Assembly: GCA_038231615.1 (NCBI GenBank)
Contig: JBBRLA010000052.1
Span: 1-21,690 of the forward strand
Length of the DNA: 21,690 bases
Source of the DNA: JBBRLA01 sp038231615
GTDB lineage: Bacteria; Myxococcota_A; Polyangia; Palsa-1104; JAEUJZ01
Reading direction: 5' to 3'
Positions 7,517-14,649 of the stretch are shown one piece after another. The notes under the pieces were generated by a model. The model had not been told where the DNA came from, ran no database searches, and saw nothing but the letters and a program-made list of their open reading frames with translations. Every line of letters begins with the position of its first letter. The first letter of the stretch is position 1. The position numbers were made by a program, and so were the translations under genes.

Positions 7517-8000
7517 CGCCGCGACTTTCGAGCTGGACCTTTTCTTCTTCAGCTTCCAGCGCGAGCAATCCCTGGTGAACCTGACAATAGCGGAGGATTT
7601 CTTCTATCGCCTCTTCGGGCAGGTCCCAGTTGTGCGCAGCTTGCGCGGTCGACATGCCGTTGGCCTGCATGTCGCGACATACCGTCGAGGCCGAAAGTCG
7701 CCGCCCCTTGACATGAAGCTGCCGCCGCCACGGATGCGGGCGAGCCACCAGGTATTTCCATGTTTCCGCTCCGACCGGCTCCAATTCGGGAATGAGCAGG
7801 CGGGTCATCCGCCCTTCCTCGGAGCCAAGGAAGAATGCGTTGCCGCGTCTGGCCTCCCGTACCAGCGTCGCCAGCAAGCGAAGCGCCCGCAGAATCACCT
7901 CCTTGGCGCTGGCGGACCCCAGCGTCTCTTGCAGCCATGCCAGTTCAGCATCCTGCTCGGGGGAGATGTTGAAGTTCTGGCGCTTCAGATCAGCATTCAT
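7497..8000 (-). CDS. RHH-DUF433 putative antitoxin
   Basis: 167-aa two-part protein. Residues 6-50 look like a ribbon-helix-helix DNA-binding region (KRQNFNISPEQDAELAWLQ, then the helical SAKEVILRALRLLATL). Residues about 95-140 match DUF433, the small helical domain of antitoxins paired with DUF5615 proteins: KGRRLSASTVCRDMQANGMS followed by TAQAAHNWDLPEEAIEEIL. The tail is acidic and serine-rich. The ATG at 8000 has no Shine-Dalgarno site, and a candidate -10 box lies only seven bases away, so the mRNA may be leaderless. An inverted repeat over the promoter suggests autoregulation by the RHH part. Antitoxin function is inferred from family and neighbour. Confidence 0.8.
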   Translation of the reverse strand: MNADLKRQNFNISPEQDAELAWLQETLGSASAKEVILRALRLLATLVREARRGNAFFLGSEEGRMTRLLIPELEPVGAETWKYLVARPHPWRRQLHVKGRRLSASTVCRDMQANGMSTAQAAHNWDLPEEAIEEILRYCQVHQGLLALEAEEEKVQLESRGVNSSSS

Positions 8001-8006
8001 GGCACA

Positions 8007-8034
8007 ATCGTAGCATGAGTATCGAATAAGTAAA
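8007..8034 (-). promoter_or_regulatory. Candidate promoter of the antitoxin gene, probably leaderless
   Basis: Minus strand: TTTACT (8029-8034) as -35, a 16-base spacer, and TACGAT (8007-8012) as -10. Initiation 5-9 bases downstream would fall at or beside the ATG at 8000. Prediction by eye; each hexamer matches four of six consensus positions. Confidence 0.45.
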
Positions 8035-8044
8035 TCTTACTCAT
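8015..8044. promoter_or_regulatory. Inverted-repeat operator candidate over the antitoxin promoter
   Basis: A perfect 7-bp inverted repeat, ATGAGTA (8015-8021) and TACTCAT (8038-8044), encloses a second one, AGTAA (8029-8033) and TTACT (8037-8041). Together they give three related half-sites across the spacer and -35 of the antitoxin promoter. This is the arrangement expected for an RHH autorepressor. Confidence 0.55.
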
Positions 8045-8064
8045 CCATCGGCCCTGAAAGCGTT

Positions 8065-9258
8065 TCAACGGATCGAGCCGGGGTTTAACTGCGAGGCCAA
8101 CAGAGTGCTCACCCAGGCCGAAAGCCCCAGCGCGGCGGGCGCTGCCGGATCAATCCACCGCGCTTCTTGGTACCCTCCATCCAGACGCAGCGGAGGAGGG
8201 CGCGCAGCGCGGAGGAGCAGCCGGTAGGGCGAGAACTGAATGTGGCGGTGGGTCAATCGGTGATCAAAGGGTGGCAGCGCCTCAAGAGACGCGGTGCGGC
8301 GGTCGAGGGCCAGGCCCAGGCGGTCTTTCGCGAGGCGCAGGAGGGCGTCGCGCTGAGTCTCGCCCTCGACCAGGTCCCCAGTGGGGGGCTCCCACAGACC
8401 GCCCCACAGGCCCATGGGCGGGCGCCTGGTCAGAAGCACCTGCGCCTTGTGGCGGACAAGGAGAGTCACCATCTGGATCACGGGTACTTGCCGCTCGCGC
8501 TTCTTGGCCGGAAATTGCTCAGGGTCGCCGAGGCGGCGGCCCTGGCACAAGGCGAAAAGGGGGCACACCAGGCATGTGGGGTTCTTGGGCAGGCAGACCG
8601 TCGCACCCAGCTCCATCAGCCCCTGGTTGAAGTCGCCGGGGTCGTTTTGGCTGTCATGCGGCGCAGTGGCCGAAGAAGGCGGGACCAATTCCTCGGCGAG
8701 TTCCCAGTGGCGCCGTTTCACCGCCGCGGATTCGACGGGCTCGCCGATGGCGAAGAGGCGTGAAAGCACGCGGATGACGTTGCCATCCACCAAAGCGGCG
8801 CGCTGACGGAAGGCCAGGGACAGGATCGCGCCAGCGGTGTAGGGCCCGATGCCGGGGAGGCCGCGCACCGCATCGGGGTCCCGGGGGAAATGGCCGTCGT
8901 AGCGGGCGACAATCTCGCAGGCGGCGGCGTGGAGGTTGCGAGCGCGGGCGTAGTAGCCAAGGCCGCTCCAGTGGAAAAGCACGTCGTCGAGGTTGGCCTG
9001 GGCCAACGCGGTGGGGGTCGGGAACCGGGCCATGAACCGGCGGAAGTAGTCTTTCACCGTCTCAACCCGAGTCTGCTGGAGCATGATCTCCGAGATCCAG
9101 GTGGCGTAGGGGTCGTCAGGCTTTCGCCAGGGCAGATCGCGGTGCCCATGGCGATACCAGGACAGAAGGTACGCGCGGATGCTGTCGCGCCGGGCGGGAG
9201 ACAGGGCCGGGCGCGCGACGGCGGCGTTTCTCGGTGCCTTCTTCGGCAAGTCGTCCAT
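8065..9258 (-). CDS. mutY: A/G-specific adenine DNA glycosylase
   Basis: Removes adenine mispaired with 8-oxoguanine during base excision repair. The 397-aa protein has the full MutY layout. The catalytic Glu57 sits in ISEIMLQQTRVE, the helix-hairpin-helix LPGIGPYTAGAI at 134-145, and the catalytic Asp209 in GDFNQGLMELGA. The [4Fe-4S] cluster motif is C-x6-C-x2-C-x5-C (Cys222, 229, 232, 238). A C-terminal NUDIX-like 8-oxoG recognition domain starts near residue 255 (VTLLVRHKAQVLLTRRPPMGLWGGLWEPP). A short polar insertion, PPSSATAPHDSQND, precedes the catalytic Asp segment. There is no clear RBS before the ATG at 9258. The gene is divergent from the membrane-protein operon, with 53 bp between starts. 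Confidence 0.96.
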   Translation of the reverse strand: MDDLPKKAPRNAAVARPALSPARRDSIRAYLLSWYRHGHRDLPWRKPDDPYATWISEIMLQQTRVETVKDYFRRFMARFPTPTALAQANLDDVLFHWSGLGYYARARNLHAAACEIVARYDGHFPRDPDAVRGLPGIGPYTAGAILSLAFRQRAALVDGNVIRVLSRLFAIGEPVESAAVKRRHWELAEELVPPSSATAPHDSQNDPGDFNQGLMELGATVCLPKNPTCLVCPLFALCQGRRLGDPEQFPAKKRERQVPVIQMVTLLVRHKAQVLLTRRPPMGLWGGLWEPPTGDLVEGETQRDALLRLAKDRLGLALDRRTASLEALPPFDHRLTHRHIQFSPYRLLLRAARPPPLRLDGGYQEARWIDPAAPAALGLSAWVSTLLASQLNPGSIR

Positions 9259-9311
9259 CAGACGCGGATGCTAGCACGTCGCTGCCGAAAGCCGTGGCGG
9301 GAGCGAAGCGC

Positions 9312-10010
9312 GTGCTATCCTTGATGATCGTGAAGCCGAAAGATTTCGAGCAGGCCATCCTTGAACTGGCGATAACGACCCGCGTCCCCTTGACCCGCGC
9401 GAACGTACTTTTCTACACCGGGGCGGGCAGCAAGCAGGCCGACAAGTGGCTGGATGGCATGGTCGGCGATGGACTGCTCGATCTGGACAGCGATGATGAG
9501 GGGGAGGTTATTTACACCCTGCGGGGGGCTCGGCGCCCGGCGGGCGGGGCGACGGATCTGGCCCGCTGCGTCTCATGCGGCAGGGCAACCCCGTCGGGCA
9601 CGGGAAGCAGCCGCTGCGCACGCTGCGGGCAGACGATGGATTCGCGGCTGCGGGCGCTGCGGATGGATGTGGAGCGGGCCGGATCGGCCTTGACCCTCTT
9701 TGGTCAAGGCAAGGGCCTGCTCAAAGCGACGCCCGAGGGGGATAAGAGCCTGCTGACCGCGGGGCTCCTCGGGCTTCTGGGGCCGATAGGCTGGCTCTAC
9801 GCCGCGCCGCTGCGCGAAGCAGTGCCCGCCACCACCGTGTTCCTGCTGGTGATGTGGTGCTTCCCCTCGCTTTTCTTCCTGCTGATGGCGATGCTGCCGC
9901 TGCTGCCGGTATCGGCCCTGGTAGGGGCACTTTATGCCTGGAAGCACAACCGCGCCGGCCACCGCAGCGGACTGCTCACCGAGGACGACAAAGGGGCACA
10001 ACCGCGCTGA
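9312..10010 (+). CDS. Winged-helix/zinc-ribbon membrane protein, function unknown
   Basis: Unrecognised 232-aa protein with three visible parts. Residues about 8-75 resemble a small winged helix (AILELAITTRVPLTRANVL, then KWLDGMVGDGLLDLD, then GEVIYTL). Cys86, Cys89, Cys102 and Cys105 form two CxxC knuckles of a zinc ribbon. Residues about 147-208 hold two or three membrane segments rich in L, A and F. The GTG at 9312 was chosen because GGGAG lies eight bases upstream; the ATG at 9324 is the alternative. A start at 9234 would overlap mutY on the other strand. Its TGA overlaps the next gene's ATG (TGATG), making it first in a four-gene operon. It may be a membrane-tethered regulator or sensor; this is inference. 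Confidence 0.75.
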   Translation: MLSLMIVKPKDFEQAILELAITTRVPLTRANVLFYTGAGSKQADKWLDGMVGDGLLDLDSDDEGEVIYTLRGARRPAGGATDLARCVSCGRATPSGTGSSRCARCGQTMDSRLRALRMDVERAGSALTLFGQGKGLLKATPEGDKSLLTAGLLGLLGPIGWLYAAPLREAVPATTVFLLVMWCFPSLFFLLMAMLPLLPVSALVGALYAWKHNRAGHRSGLLTEDDKGAQPR

Positions 10011-10963
10011 TGGACGAACCAGCGGCAGCCGGCCCTCCGGCGGGGATGGGGCAGGAGTGGTCCCTTCGGCCCCTTGCGGAAAAGGATCTTGGCGAGGCAA
10101 GCGTGCTCATGCAGACGGCGCTACCCTACGATAGGATCTCGGTGGTGGCCAGGGAGAAGCTTTTTGGCGACAACGGGACCCGGGCCGGGCGCGCCATCGG
10201 TGCCATGGACCGGCGGACGGGGCGGCTCCTTGGAGTTTTGGCCCAGGCAGGGCGATGGATCAAGGTGCTGGCGGTGCAAAAGGAGGAGCGAGGCCGCGGA
10301 ATCGGCGGCGCTTTGCTAGAGGATGCCCGGCGGGCGCTGCCAAAGGATGCCGATGCCCGGCAGCAGGCGACCCCGCTTCGGCTCCGCATTGGCGATCACC
10401 CAGGCAATTACCTGTCGCCCGGGATCGACGAGCGCTACCAGGAAGGGCGGACCTTCTTCTTGCGCCGAGGGTTCCACGAGGTGGGGCGGGTGCAGAATTT
10501 GCGTGCGCTCGTACGCCAAAACCCGCTTGTCACGCAGGACCGGGCTTTAGAATTGCGCGAGCAGGCCGCCTCTCTGGGCTATGTCGTGCGTCGGGCCAAG
10601 GCAGCGGATGCATCGTCGCTCCTGGCGATGATCGGGAGGGAGTTCGCTCGGGTATGGGCCCTGGAGGTGGCGCGCGCGATGGCGGGTGACGGCGTTCATG
10701 CGGCGTTCCTGCCGTCGGGAGAGCCGGTGGCATTCGCGGCGCACGATGGGAACAACCGGGGGCTGGGATGGTTCGGTCCCATGGGAACACTTACAACTCA
10801 CCGTGGAAAAAGACTCGGCGAGGCCCTATTACTAGCTTGCCTCCTGGATGTAAGCGATCGCCCCGAAGGGGGAACGATCGCCTGGGTTGGCCCCGTCGAG
10901 TTCTATCGCCGTGCCTGCGGCGCTAGGATGGATCGGGAATTCGTGGTTTATGAGGAAGCTTGA
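10010..10963 (+). CDS. Tandem GNAT-family N-acetyltransferase
   Basis: 317-aa protein built of two GNAT folds, which transfer acetyl from acetyl-CoA to an amine. The N-terminal copy has the acetyl-CoA pyrophosphate loop ERGRGIGGALL at 93-103, following the strand WIKVLAVQ. It ends with the FFLRRGFHEVGR motif. The C-terminal copy starts near residue 191 (YVVRRAKAADASSLLAMI), has the loop HRGKRLGEALLLACLL at 264-279, and ends with AWVGPVEFYRRACGARMDREFVVYE. The first loop fits the RxxGxG consensus well; the second is weaker. The ATG at 10010 overlaps the preceding stop, and its own stop overlaps the next ATG, indicating translational coupling on both sides. The substrate is unknown; the neighbouring sugar-nucleotidyltransferase suggests an amino sugar. 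Confidence 0.85.
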   Translation: MDEPAAAGPPAGMGQEWSLRPLAEKDLGEASVLMQTALPYDRISVVAREKLFGDNGTRAGRAIGAMDRRTGRLLGVLAQAGRWIKVLAVQKEERGRGIGGALLEDARRALPKDADARQQATPLRLRIGDHPGNYLSPGIDERYQEGRTFFLRRGFHEVGRVQNLRALVRQNPLVTQDRALELREQAASLGYVVRRAKAADASSLLAMIGREFARVWALEVARAMAGDGVHAAFLPSGEPVAFAAHDGNNRGLGWFGPMGTLTTHRGKRLGEALLLACLLDVSDRPEGGTIAWVGPVEFYRRACGARMDREFVVYEEA

Positions 10964-11985
10964 TGCAAGGCGTGTTCGGAACTCCCCTTCGAGGAATGGT
11001 GCTGTGCGCGGGTCTTGGCACGCGCCTGGGCGCGCTCTCCGATGAGCTGCCCAAACCCCTTCTGCCCGTATGCGATTATCCCCTGGTACGCCACGCGCTC
11101 TGCCTTTTGCGCGGGTACCAGATCGACCAGGTGGTGGTCAACCTGCACCACCTGGGTGACAAGATCGAGGCCGAGCTGGGCGATGGTGCCGATCTGGGCA
11201 TGAAATTATTCTATTCGCGCGAGTCTGAGATTCTCGGCACCGGCGGGGGTATCCGCCGGGTGGCAGAATATCTGACCCATAACGGCCACGAGCCGTGCGT
11301 GGTGATGAACGGCAAAATCCTCATCGACATCGATCTGGAGGCTGTGCTGGCCCTGCATCGGGTCACCGGCGCTGTGGCCACCATGGTGCTGCGCGAGACC
11401 CCGGATGCGGAGAAGTGGGGCGCAGTGGAAATCTCACGCGACGGCCGGGTGCAGCGGCTGCTGGGGCAAGAGTCGCCTCACGCAGCGCGGCGGGAGCGGC
11501 TGACCAAATGCATGTTCACCGGGGTGCACATCATCGAGCCGTCGCTTTTGGCCAGGCTGCCACGGGGCCCCTCGTGCGTGATCCGGCAGGGATACTTGCC
11601 TGCGTTGCGCGACGGAGACGTGGTCTCGGGCTATCTGGTCTCGGGATATTTTCATGAGCACTCGACTCAGGAACGCTACCTGGAGGGCAACATCAATGTG
11701 CTCCGGGGCAAGGCGCAGCTCAAGTTTCCTCCAGGGGAACTAACCGGGGTCAGCAGCACGGCCCAGATTTCCCCGGGTGTCGAGGTCATCGAGCCGGTGC
11801 GTATCGCAGAGGGTGCGGTGATTGGACGAGGTTCGGTGATTGGACCAGATGTGGTGGTGGGGCGCAACGCAGTGGTCAGTGAAGGGGTGCGGCTTTCACG
11901 GGCGGTGGTTTTTTCGGGCGCCCACGCCCAGATCTCCGTGGCGGGAGGCATTATCAGCAGGCAATCCATGTATCCTGTGAAGTAG
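10963..11985 (+). CDS. Sugar-1-phosphate nucleotidyltransferase-like protein with left-handed beta-helix
   Basis: 340-aa protein of the NTP_transferase family, which activates sugar phosphates to NDP-sugars for envelope polymers. The nucleotide-binding signature is clear: GMVLCAGLGTRLGALSDELPKPLLPV at about 11-36 (consensus GxGTRL then KPLLPV), and LGTGGGI at 91-97. Residues about 260-332 form a left-handed beta-helix of hexapeptide repeats (ISPGVEV, IAEGAVIGRGSVIGPDVVVGRNAVV). The metal-binding aspartate of the usual NGD motif is Lys118 here (MNGKILIDIDL), and the second expected aspartate site reads HEHSTQERYL. GAGGA (10951-10955) precedes the ATG at 10963, which overlaps the preceding stop. 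It could be an active variant, as in MurU or mannose-1-phosphate guanylyltransferase relatives, or a regulatory paralogue. Confidence 0.82.
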   Translation: MQGVFGTPLRGMVLCAGLGTRLGALSDELPKPLLPVCDYPLVRHALCLLRGYQIDQVVVNLHHLGDKIEAELGDGADLGMKLFYSRESEILGTGGGIRRVAEYLTHNGHEPCVVMNGKILIDIDLEAVLALHRVTGAVATMVLRETPDAEKWGAVEISRDGRVQRLLGQESPHAARRERLTKCMFTGVHIIEPSLLARLPRGPSCVIRQGYLPALRDGDVVSGYLVSGYFHEHSTQERYLEGNINVLRGKAQLKFPPGELTGVSSTAQISPGVEVIEPVRIAEGAVIGRGSVIGPDVVVGRNAVVSEGVRLSRAVVFSGAHAQISVAGGIISRQSMYPVK

Positions 11986-11998
11986 AGGGAGGTCCCGC

Positions 11999-12346
11999 AT
12001 GGAAGATGGAACGCAGTCGCAACGGGAGGCTCTGGTCAAGGTACCCGAGGTGGACTTGGAGCCGCTCCCACAGCGCAGCGGGTCGCTGACTGAAGGAGTC
12101 TCGGCACCGGCGGAGCAAACGGGCGTCAATCATCTGGCCATGAATGTCTTTGTCCCAGGGTTGGGGTCGCTGGTGCGGGGCCATTCGGGGATGGGGGTGG
12201 CACAGTTTGGCCTGAGCATCCTGGGCCTGGGGGGGATTTTCACCGGGCACTTTTTATTCGGCCTGTTGATGATAATCGGGGCTTGGGGGTGGTCCGTCGC
12301 CGTCGGGATCGGTTTCCTCAAGAGCAAGAAGATGGAGTGGCGCTGA
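11999..12346 (+). CDS. Small membrane protein, function unknown
   Basis: 115-aa protein with a polar 45-residue N-terminus and two glycine-rich membrane segments (about 66-82 and 84-106), joined by a short turn and followed by a basic tail (KSKKMEWR). The segment FVPGLGSLVRGHSGMGVAQ before the first helix resembles the loop of TM2-type proteins, but this is weak. The strong RBS GGGAGG ends seven bases before the ATG at 11999. It starts 13 bp after the nucleotidyltransferase gene and is followed by a terminator, so it is the last gene of that operon. Confidence 0.78.
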   Translation: MEDGTQSQREALVKVPEVDLEPLPQRSGSLTEGVSAPAEQTGVNHLAMNVFVPGLGSLVRGHSGMGVAQFGLSILGLGGIFTGHFLFGLLMIIGAWGWSVAVGIGFLKSKKMEWR

Positions 12347-12369
12347 ACTGGGCCAGAGCACAAAAGGAA

Positions 12370-12397
12370 ACAGCCCGAAGGAGTTCCTTCGGGCTGT
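12370..12397 (+). terminator. Rho-independent terminator of the 9312-12346 operon
   Basis: A perfect 13-bp stem, ACAGCCCGAAGGA (12370-12382) and TCCTTCGGGCTGT (12385-12397), closes on a two-base loop and lies 23 bp after the small membrane-protein stop. The downstream tract is only moderately T-rich (a TCTTTTGATTTTC stretch from about 12405). The opposite strand has a T-rich flank too, so it may work in both directions. Confidence 0.85.
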
Positions 12398-12702
12398 GCC
12401 CAAGTCTTTTGATTTTCTGACCACCAGCCGCGCCCCGCCTGTTAAGAGAGTAGGTCAGGCGGAAGGAGTCGGCAAAAGTAAGAAGAGTTATCTTGCCAAG
12501 GTATATGTTGAAAGGATCTAGCATCCGGCATGCCAAGGCGCTCAAAGGCGGTCCGAAACTCGGTTGGTGGGGTGATGTGCTTGAAAGACGGGAGGAAGCG
12601 TGGTACCTCGGGTTCGGCTGCCAGAGGCCCGGTCAGGCAAGTATGACATCTCTGCCCGGCATCCCGTCTGGCTTGAAACTTTTTGCATAGGTTCAGGCAA
12701 AA
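12398..12702 (+). promoter_or_regulatory. Non-coding leader between terminator and rng
   Basis: About 305 bp with no convincing protein gene, in an otherwise tightly packed region. It must contain the rng promoter, since a strong terminator precedes it, but I could not pick a convincing -35/-10 pair. It holds a perfect 7-bp inverted repeat (12435-12441 with 12456-12462) and the word GGTCAGGC twice (12453-12460, 12631-12638), with a TTCAGGCAA variant just before the rng start. A 61-codon frame (12505-12690) has a weak AAGG upstream and no recognisable protein character. A long structured 5' UTR for RNase E/G, as in E. coli rne, is possible. Confidence 0.4.
12435..12462. repeat. Inverted repeat in the rng leader
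   Basis: CCGCCTG (12435-12441) and CAGGCGG (12456-12462) form a perfect 7-bp inverted repeat with a 14-base AG-rich spacer. It could be an operator or an RNA stem-loop. Confidence 0.4.
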
Positions 12703-14253
12703 GTGCCCAATCTTCTCGTCATCAATGCGGATGGCCCCGAAACGCGCGTCGCGCTTATCGAAAATGGTCAAGTCGCTGAAATTTATATAGAAAGACGTCG
12801 CGAGCGGGGCATCGTCGGCAATATCTATAAAGGCAAGGTGCTGCGGGTCCTCCCGGGGATGCAGGCCGCCTTCGTGGATATTGGCACCGACAAGGCCGCC
12901 TTCCTTTATGTCGCTGATGTCCGGGGATCGCCGGAAGACGTAAAATCCCTGTTTATCGACGAAGATGATGAGCACCGGGACCGCAAGATGCATGACCTGG
13001 ATGAAGGTGGCCGGGGGGCCCGCATCGAGGATCTGCTCAAGGCGGGGCAAGACATCATGGTGCAGGTGGCCAAGGCGCCCATCGGGACCAAGGGCTCGCG
13101 GAGCACATCCTACATTTCCCTGCCTGGTCGCAATCTGGTCTTCATGCCAACGGTCGACCATGTCGGCATCTCGCGACGTATCAGCAGCGACAAGGAGCGC
13201 AAGCGCCTGCGCGGCGTGGTCGATTCCATGAGGCCGCCTGGCACGGGGTTTATCGTCCGCACGGTGGCGGAGTCCGTGTCCGAGACTGAGCTGCATTCGG
13301 ATATGGAGTTCCTCATCAAGTTATGGAACTCCATCCTCAAAAAGGCCGAGACCGCCAAGGCCCCAGCCCTGCTGTATAATGATCTCGACCTGCTGCTGCG
13401 CACGGTTCGCGACCTCTTCACTGCCGATGTCGAGAAGCTGATCATCGACAGCAGAGCGGAATATGACAGGCTGCTGAAGTTCACCGGTGCGTTCATGCCG
13501 GAGTTTGTCAGCAAAATTGAGCTTCACGAGGGAAGTGAGCCCATCTTTGATGGGTATGGCATTGAAATGGAGCTTGACCGAGCGTTGGAACGCAAGGTGT
13601 TCCTGAAATCCGGCGGTTCGCTGGTCATCGACCAGGGCGAGGCGTTGACCACGGTCGATGTCAATACCGGGAGATTCGTTGGCAAGCGGAACCTGGAAGA
13701 GACGATCACCAAGACCAATCTTGAAGCGTGTAAGGAAGTGGTCGATCAGCTTCGGCTGCGCAATATCGGTGGGATCATCATTGTAGATTTCATCGATATG
13801 GACCGCGAGGCCAACCAGGACAAGGTGATGCGGTCGTTCGCCGAAGCGATGAAGCACGACCGGGCGAAGACGAATGTGACCCAGATCTCGGAACTCGGAC
13901 TGCTCGAGATGACGCGCAAGCGGACCCGGGAGTCCCTGGGCAGGACCCTCACCGAGCCGTGCTTCTACTGCGAGGGGAAGGGTTACCTGAAGTCGAAGAT
14001 CACGGTATGCTATGAGGTACTCCGCCAGATCCGTCGCGAGGGACATGCCCATGCGGAAGACACCCTGATCGTCAGTGTGCACCCGGAGATCGCGGAGCTT
14101 CTGGCGACTTCCGATCAGCAGTTCCTGGAGGATTTAGAGAAACGCCTGCAGAAGAAGATCTCCATCAAGCCACGTGAGCGGTTCCACTTGGAGAAGTTCG
14201 AGATCCGGGGCGCCTCATCGTTAGCTCACAGTAGTCAGGGTGATCGGACCTAG
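12703..14253 (+). CDS. rng: Ribonuclease E/G family endoribonuclease
   Basis: Cytoplasmic endoribonuclease that cuts single-stranded RNA in rRNA maturation and mRNA decay. The 516 aa match RNase G-length proteins, without the long disordered scaffold tail of E. coli RNase E. Residues 1-35 form the RNase H-like start. The S1 domain follows (GNIYKGKVLRVLPGMQAAFVDIG at 39-61), with the family's usual insertion before QVAKAPIGTKG at 121-131. The catalytic magnesium aspartates are Asp319 in TTVDVNTGRFVG and Asp362 in IIIVDFIDMD. The zinc-link cysteines are Cys420 and Cys423 in CFYCEGKGYLKS, where the usual CPxC reads CFYC. The start is GTG at 12703 with only a weak AGG nearby. It stands alone after a terminator and a long leader. 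Confidence 0.95.
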   Translation: MPNLLVINADGPETRVALIENGQVAEIYIERRRERGIVGNIYKGKVLRVLPGMQAAFVDIGTDKAAFLYVADVRGSPEDVKSLFIDEDDEHRDRKMHDLDEGGRGARIEDLLKAGQDIMVQVAKAPIGTKGSRSTSYISLPGRNLVFMPTVDHVGISRRISSDKERKRLRGVVDSMRPPGTGFIVRTVAESVSETELHSDMEFLIKLWNSILKKAETAKAPALLYNDLDLLLRTVRDLFTADVEKLIIDSRAEYDRLLKFTGAFMPEFVSKIELHEGSEPIFDGYGIEMELDRALERKVFLKSGGSLVIDQGEALTTVDVNTGRFVGKRNLEETITKTNLEACKEVVDQLRLRNIGGIIIVDFIDMDREANQDKVMRSFAEAMKHDRAKTNVTQISELGLLEMTRKRTRESLGRTLTEPCFYCEGKGYLKSKITVCYEVLRQIRREGHAHAEDTLIVSVHPEIAELLATSDQQFLEDLEKRLQKKISIKPRERFHLEKFEIRGASSLAHSSQGDRT

Positions 14254-14307
14254 CACTTGATGTTTGGCGGGTGAGGCGACTTTATCCTGCCGCAAGGAGG
14301 CGCCTTC

Positions 14308-14643
14308 ATGGCTGGCCGGGTCTATGTTCCCCGCGCCGAGCGGATCAACATCAATCGCGAGTTTTCCTCGGTCGAGGAACACATTAACGAGTACGTCACC
14401 AACATCTCCAGTTCTGGCGCGTTCATTCGATCCAGGGACCCCCTTCCAGTCGGGACCCGAGTAAACTTGAAGTTTTCGGTCGTCGCTGACGAGATCGAAT
14501 TTATTGAGGGCATCGGAGAGGTCGTTCGGGTATCCACCTCTCCTCCTGGGATGGGAGTGGTTTTTCGCAAGCTGAGCCAAGAATCGCGGCACTTGATCGA
14601 ACGGCTTTGCGCCAGCGCCCCCAAGCACGAGAAAAAATCCTAG
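14308..14643 (+). CDS. PilZ domain protein
   Basis: 111-aa single-domain protein of the PilZ type, whose members often bind cyclic di-GMP and control motility or surface properties. The NxSxxG motif is visible as NISSSG at residues 32-37. It is followed by the beta-barrel strands AFIRSRDPLPVGTRVNLKFSV and IEGIGEVVRV, and the ending PPGMGVVFRKLS. The arginine motif expected some 20 residues earlier is not a canonical RxxxR; arginines at 4, 9, 12 and 17 have other spacings. AAGGAGG lies nine bases before the ATG at 14308. It follows rng by 54 bp and may be cotranscribed with it. The short architecture resembles myxobacterial PilZ proteins. Dinucleotide binding is uncertain. Confidence 0.88.
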   Translation: MAGRVYVPRAERININREFSSVEEHINEYVTNISSSGAFIRSRDPLPVGTRVNLKFSVVADEIEFIEGIGEVVRVSTSPPGMGVVFRKLSQESRHLIERLCASAPKHEKKS

Positions 14644-14649
14644 CTCCGT

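Noticed and set aside
8055..8067. TGAAA-GCG-TTTCA hairpin at the mutY stop
   Set aside because: A five-base stem without a T tract is too weak to call a terminator.
12505..12690. Possible 61-codon leader peptide ahead of rng
   Set aside because: Only a weak AAGG precedes the ATG, and the composition shows no domain or membrane segment. Mentioned within the leader entry only.
12442..13296. Long minus-strand frame ending at 12442, partly outside rng, with a rather protein-like last 65 residues
   Set aside because: Most of it is antisense to the clearly coding rng gene and no start codon with an RBS lies in the leader portion, so it is treated as a GC-driven shadow.
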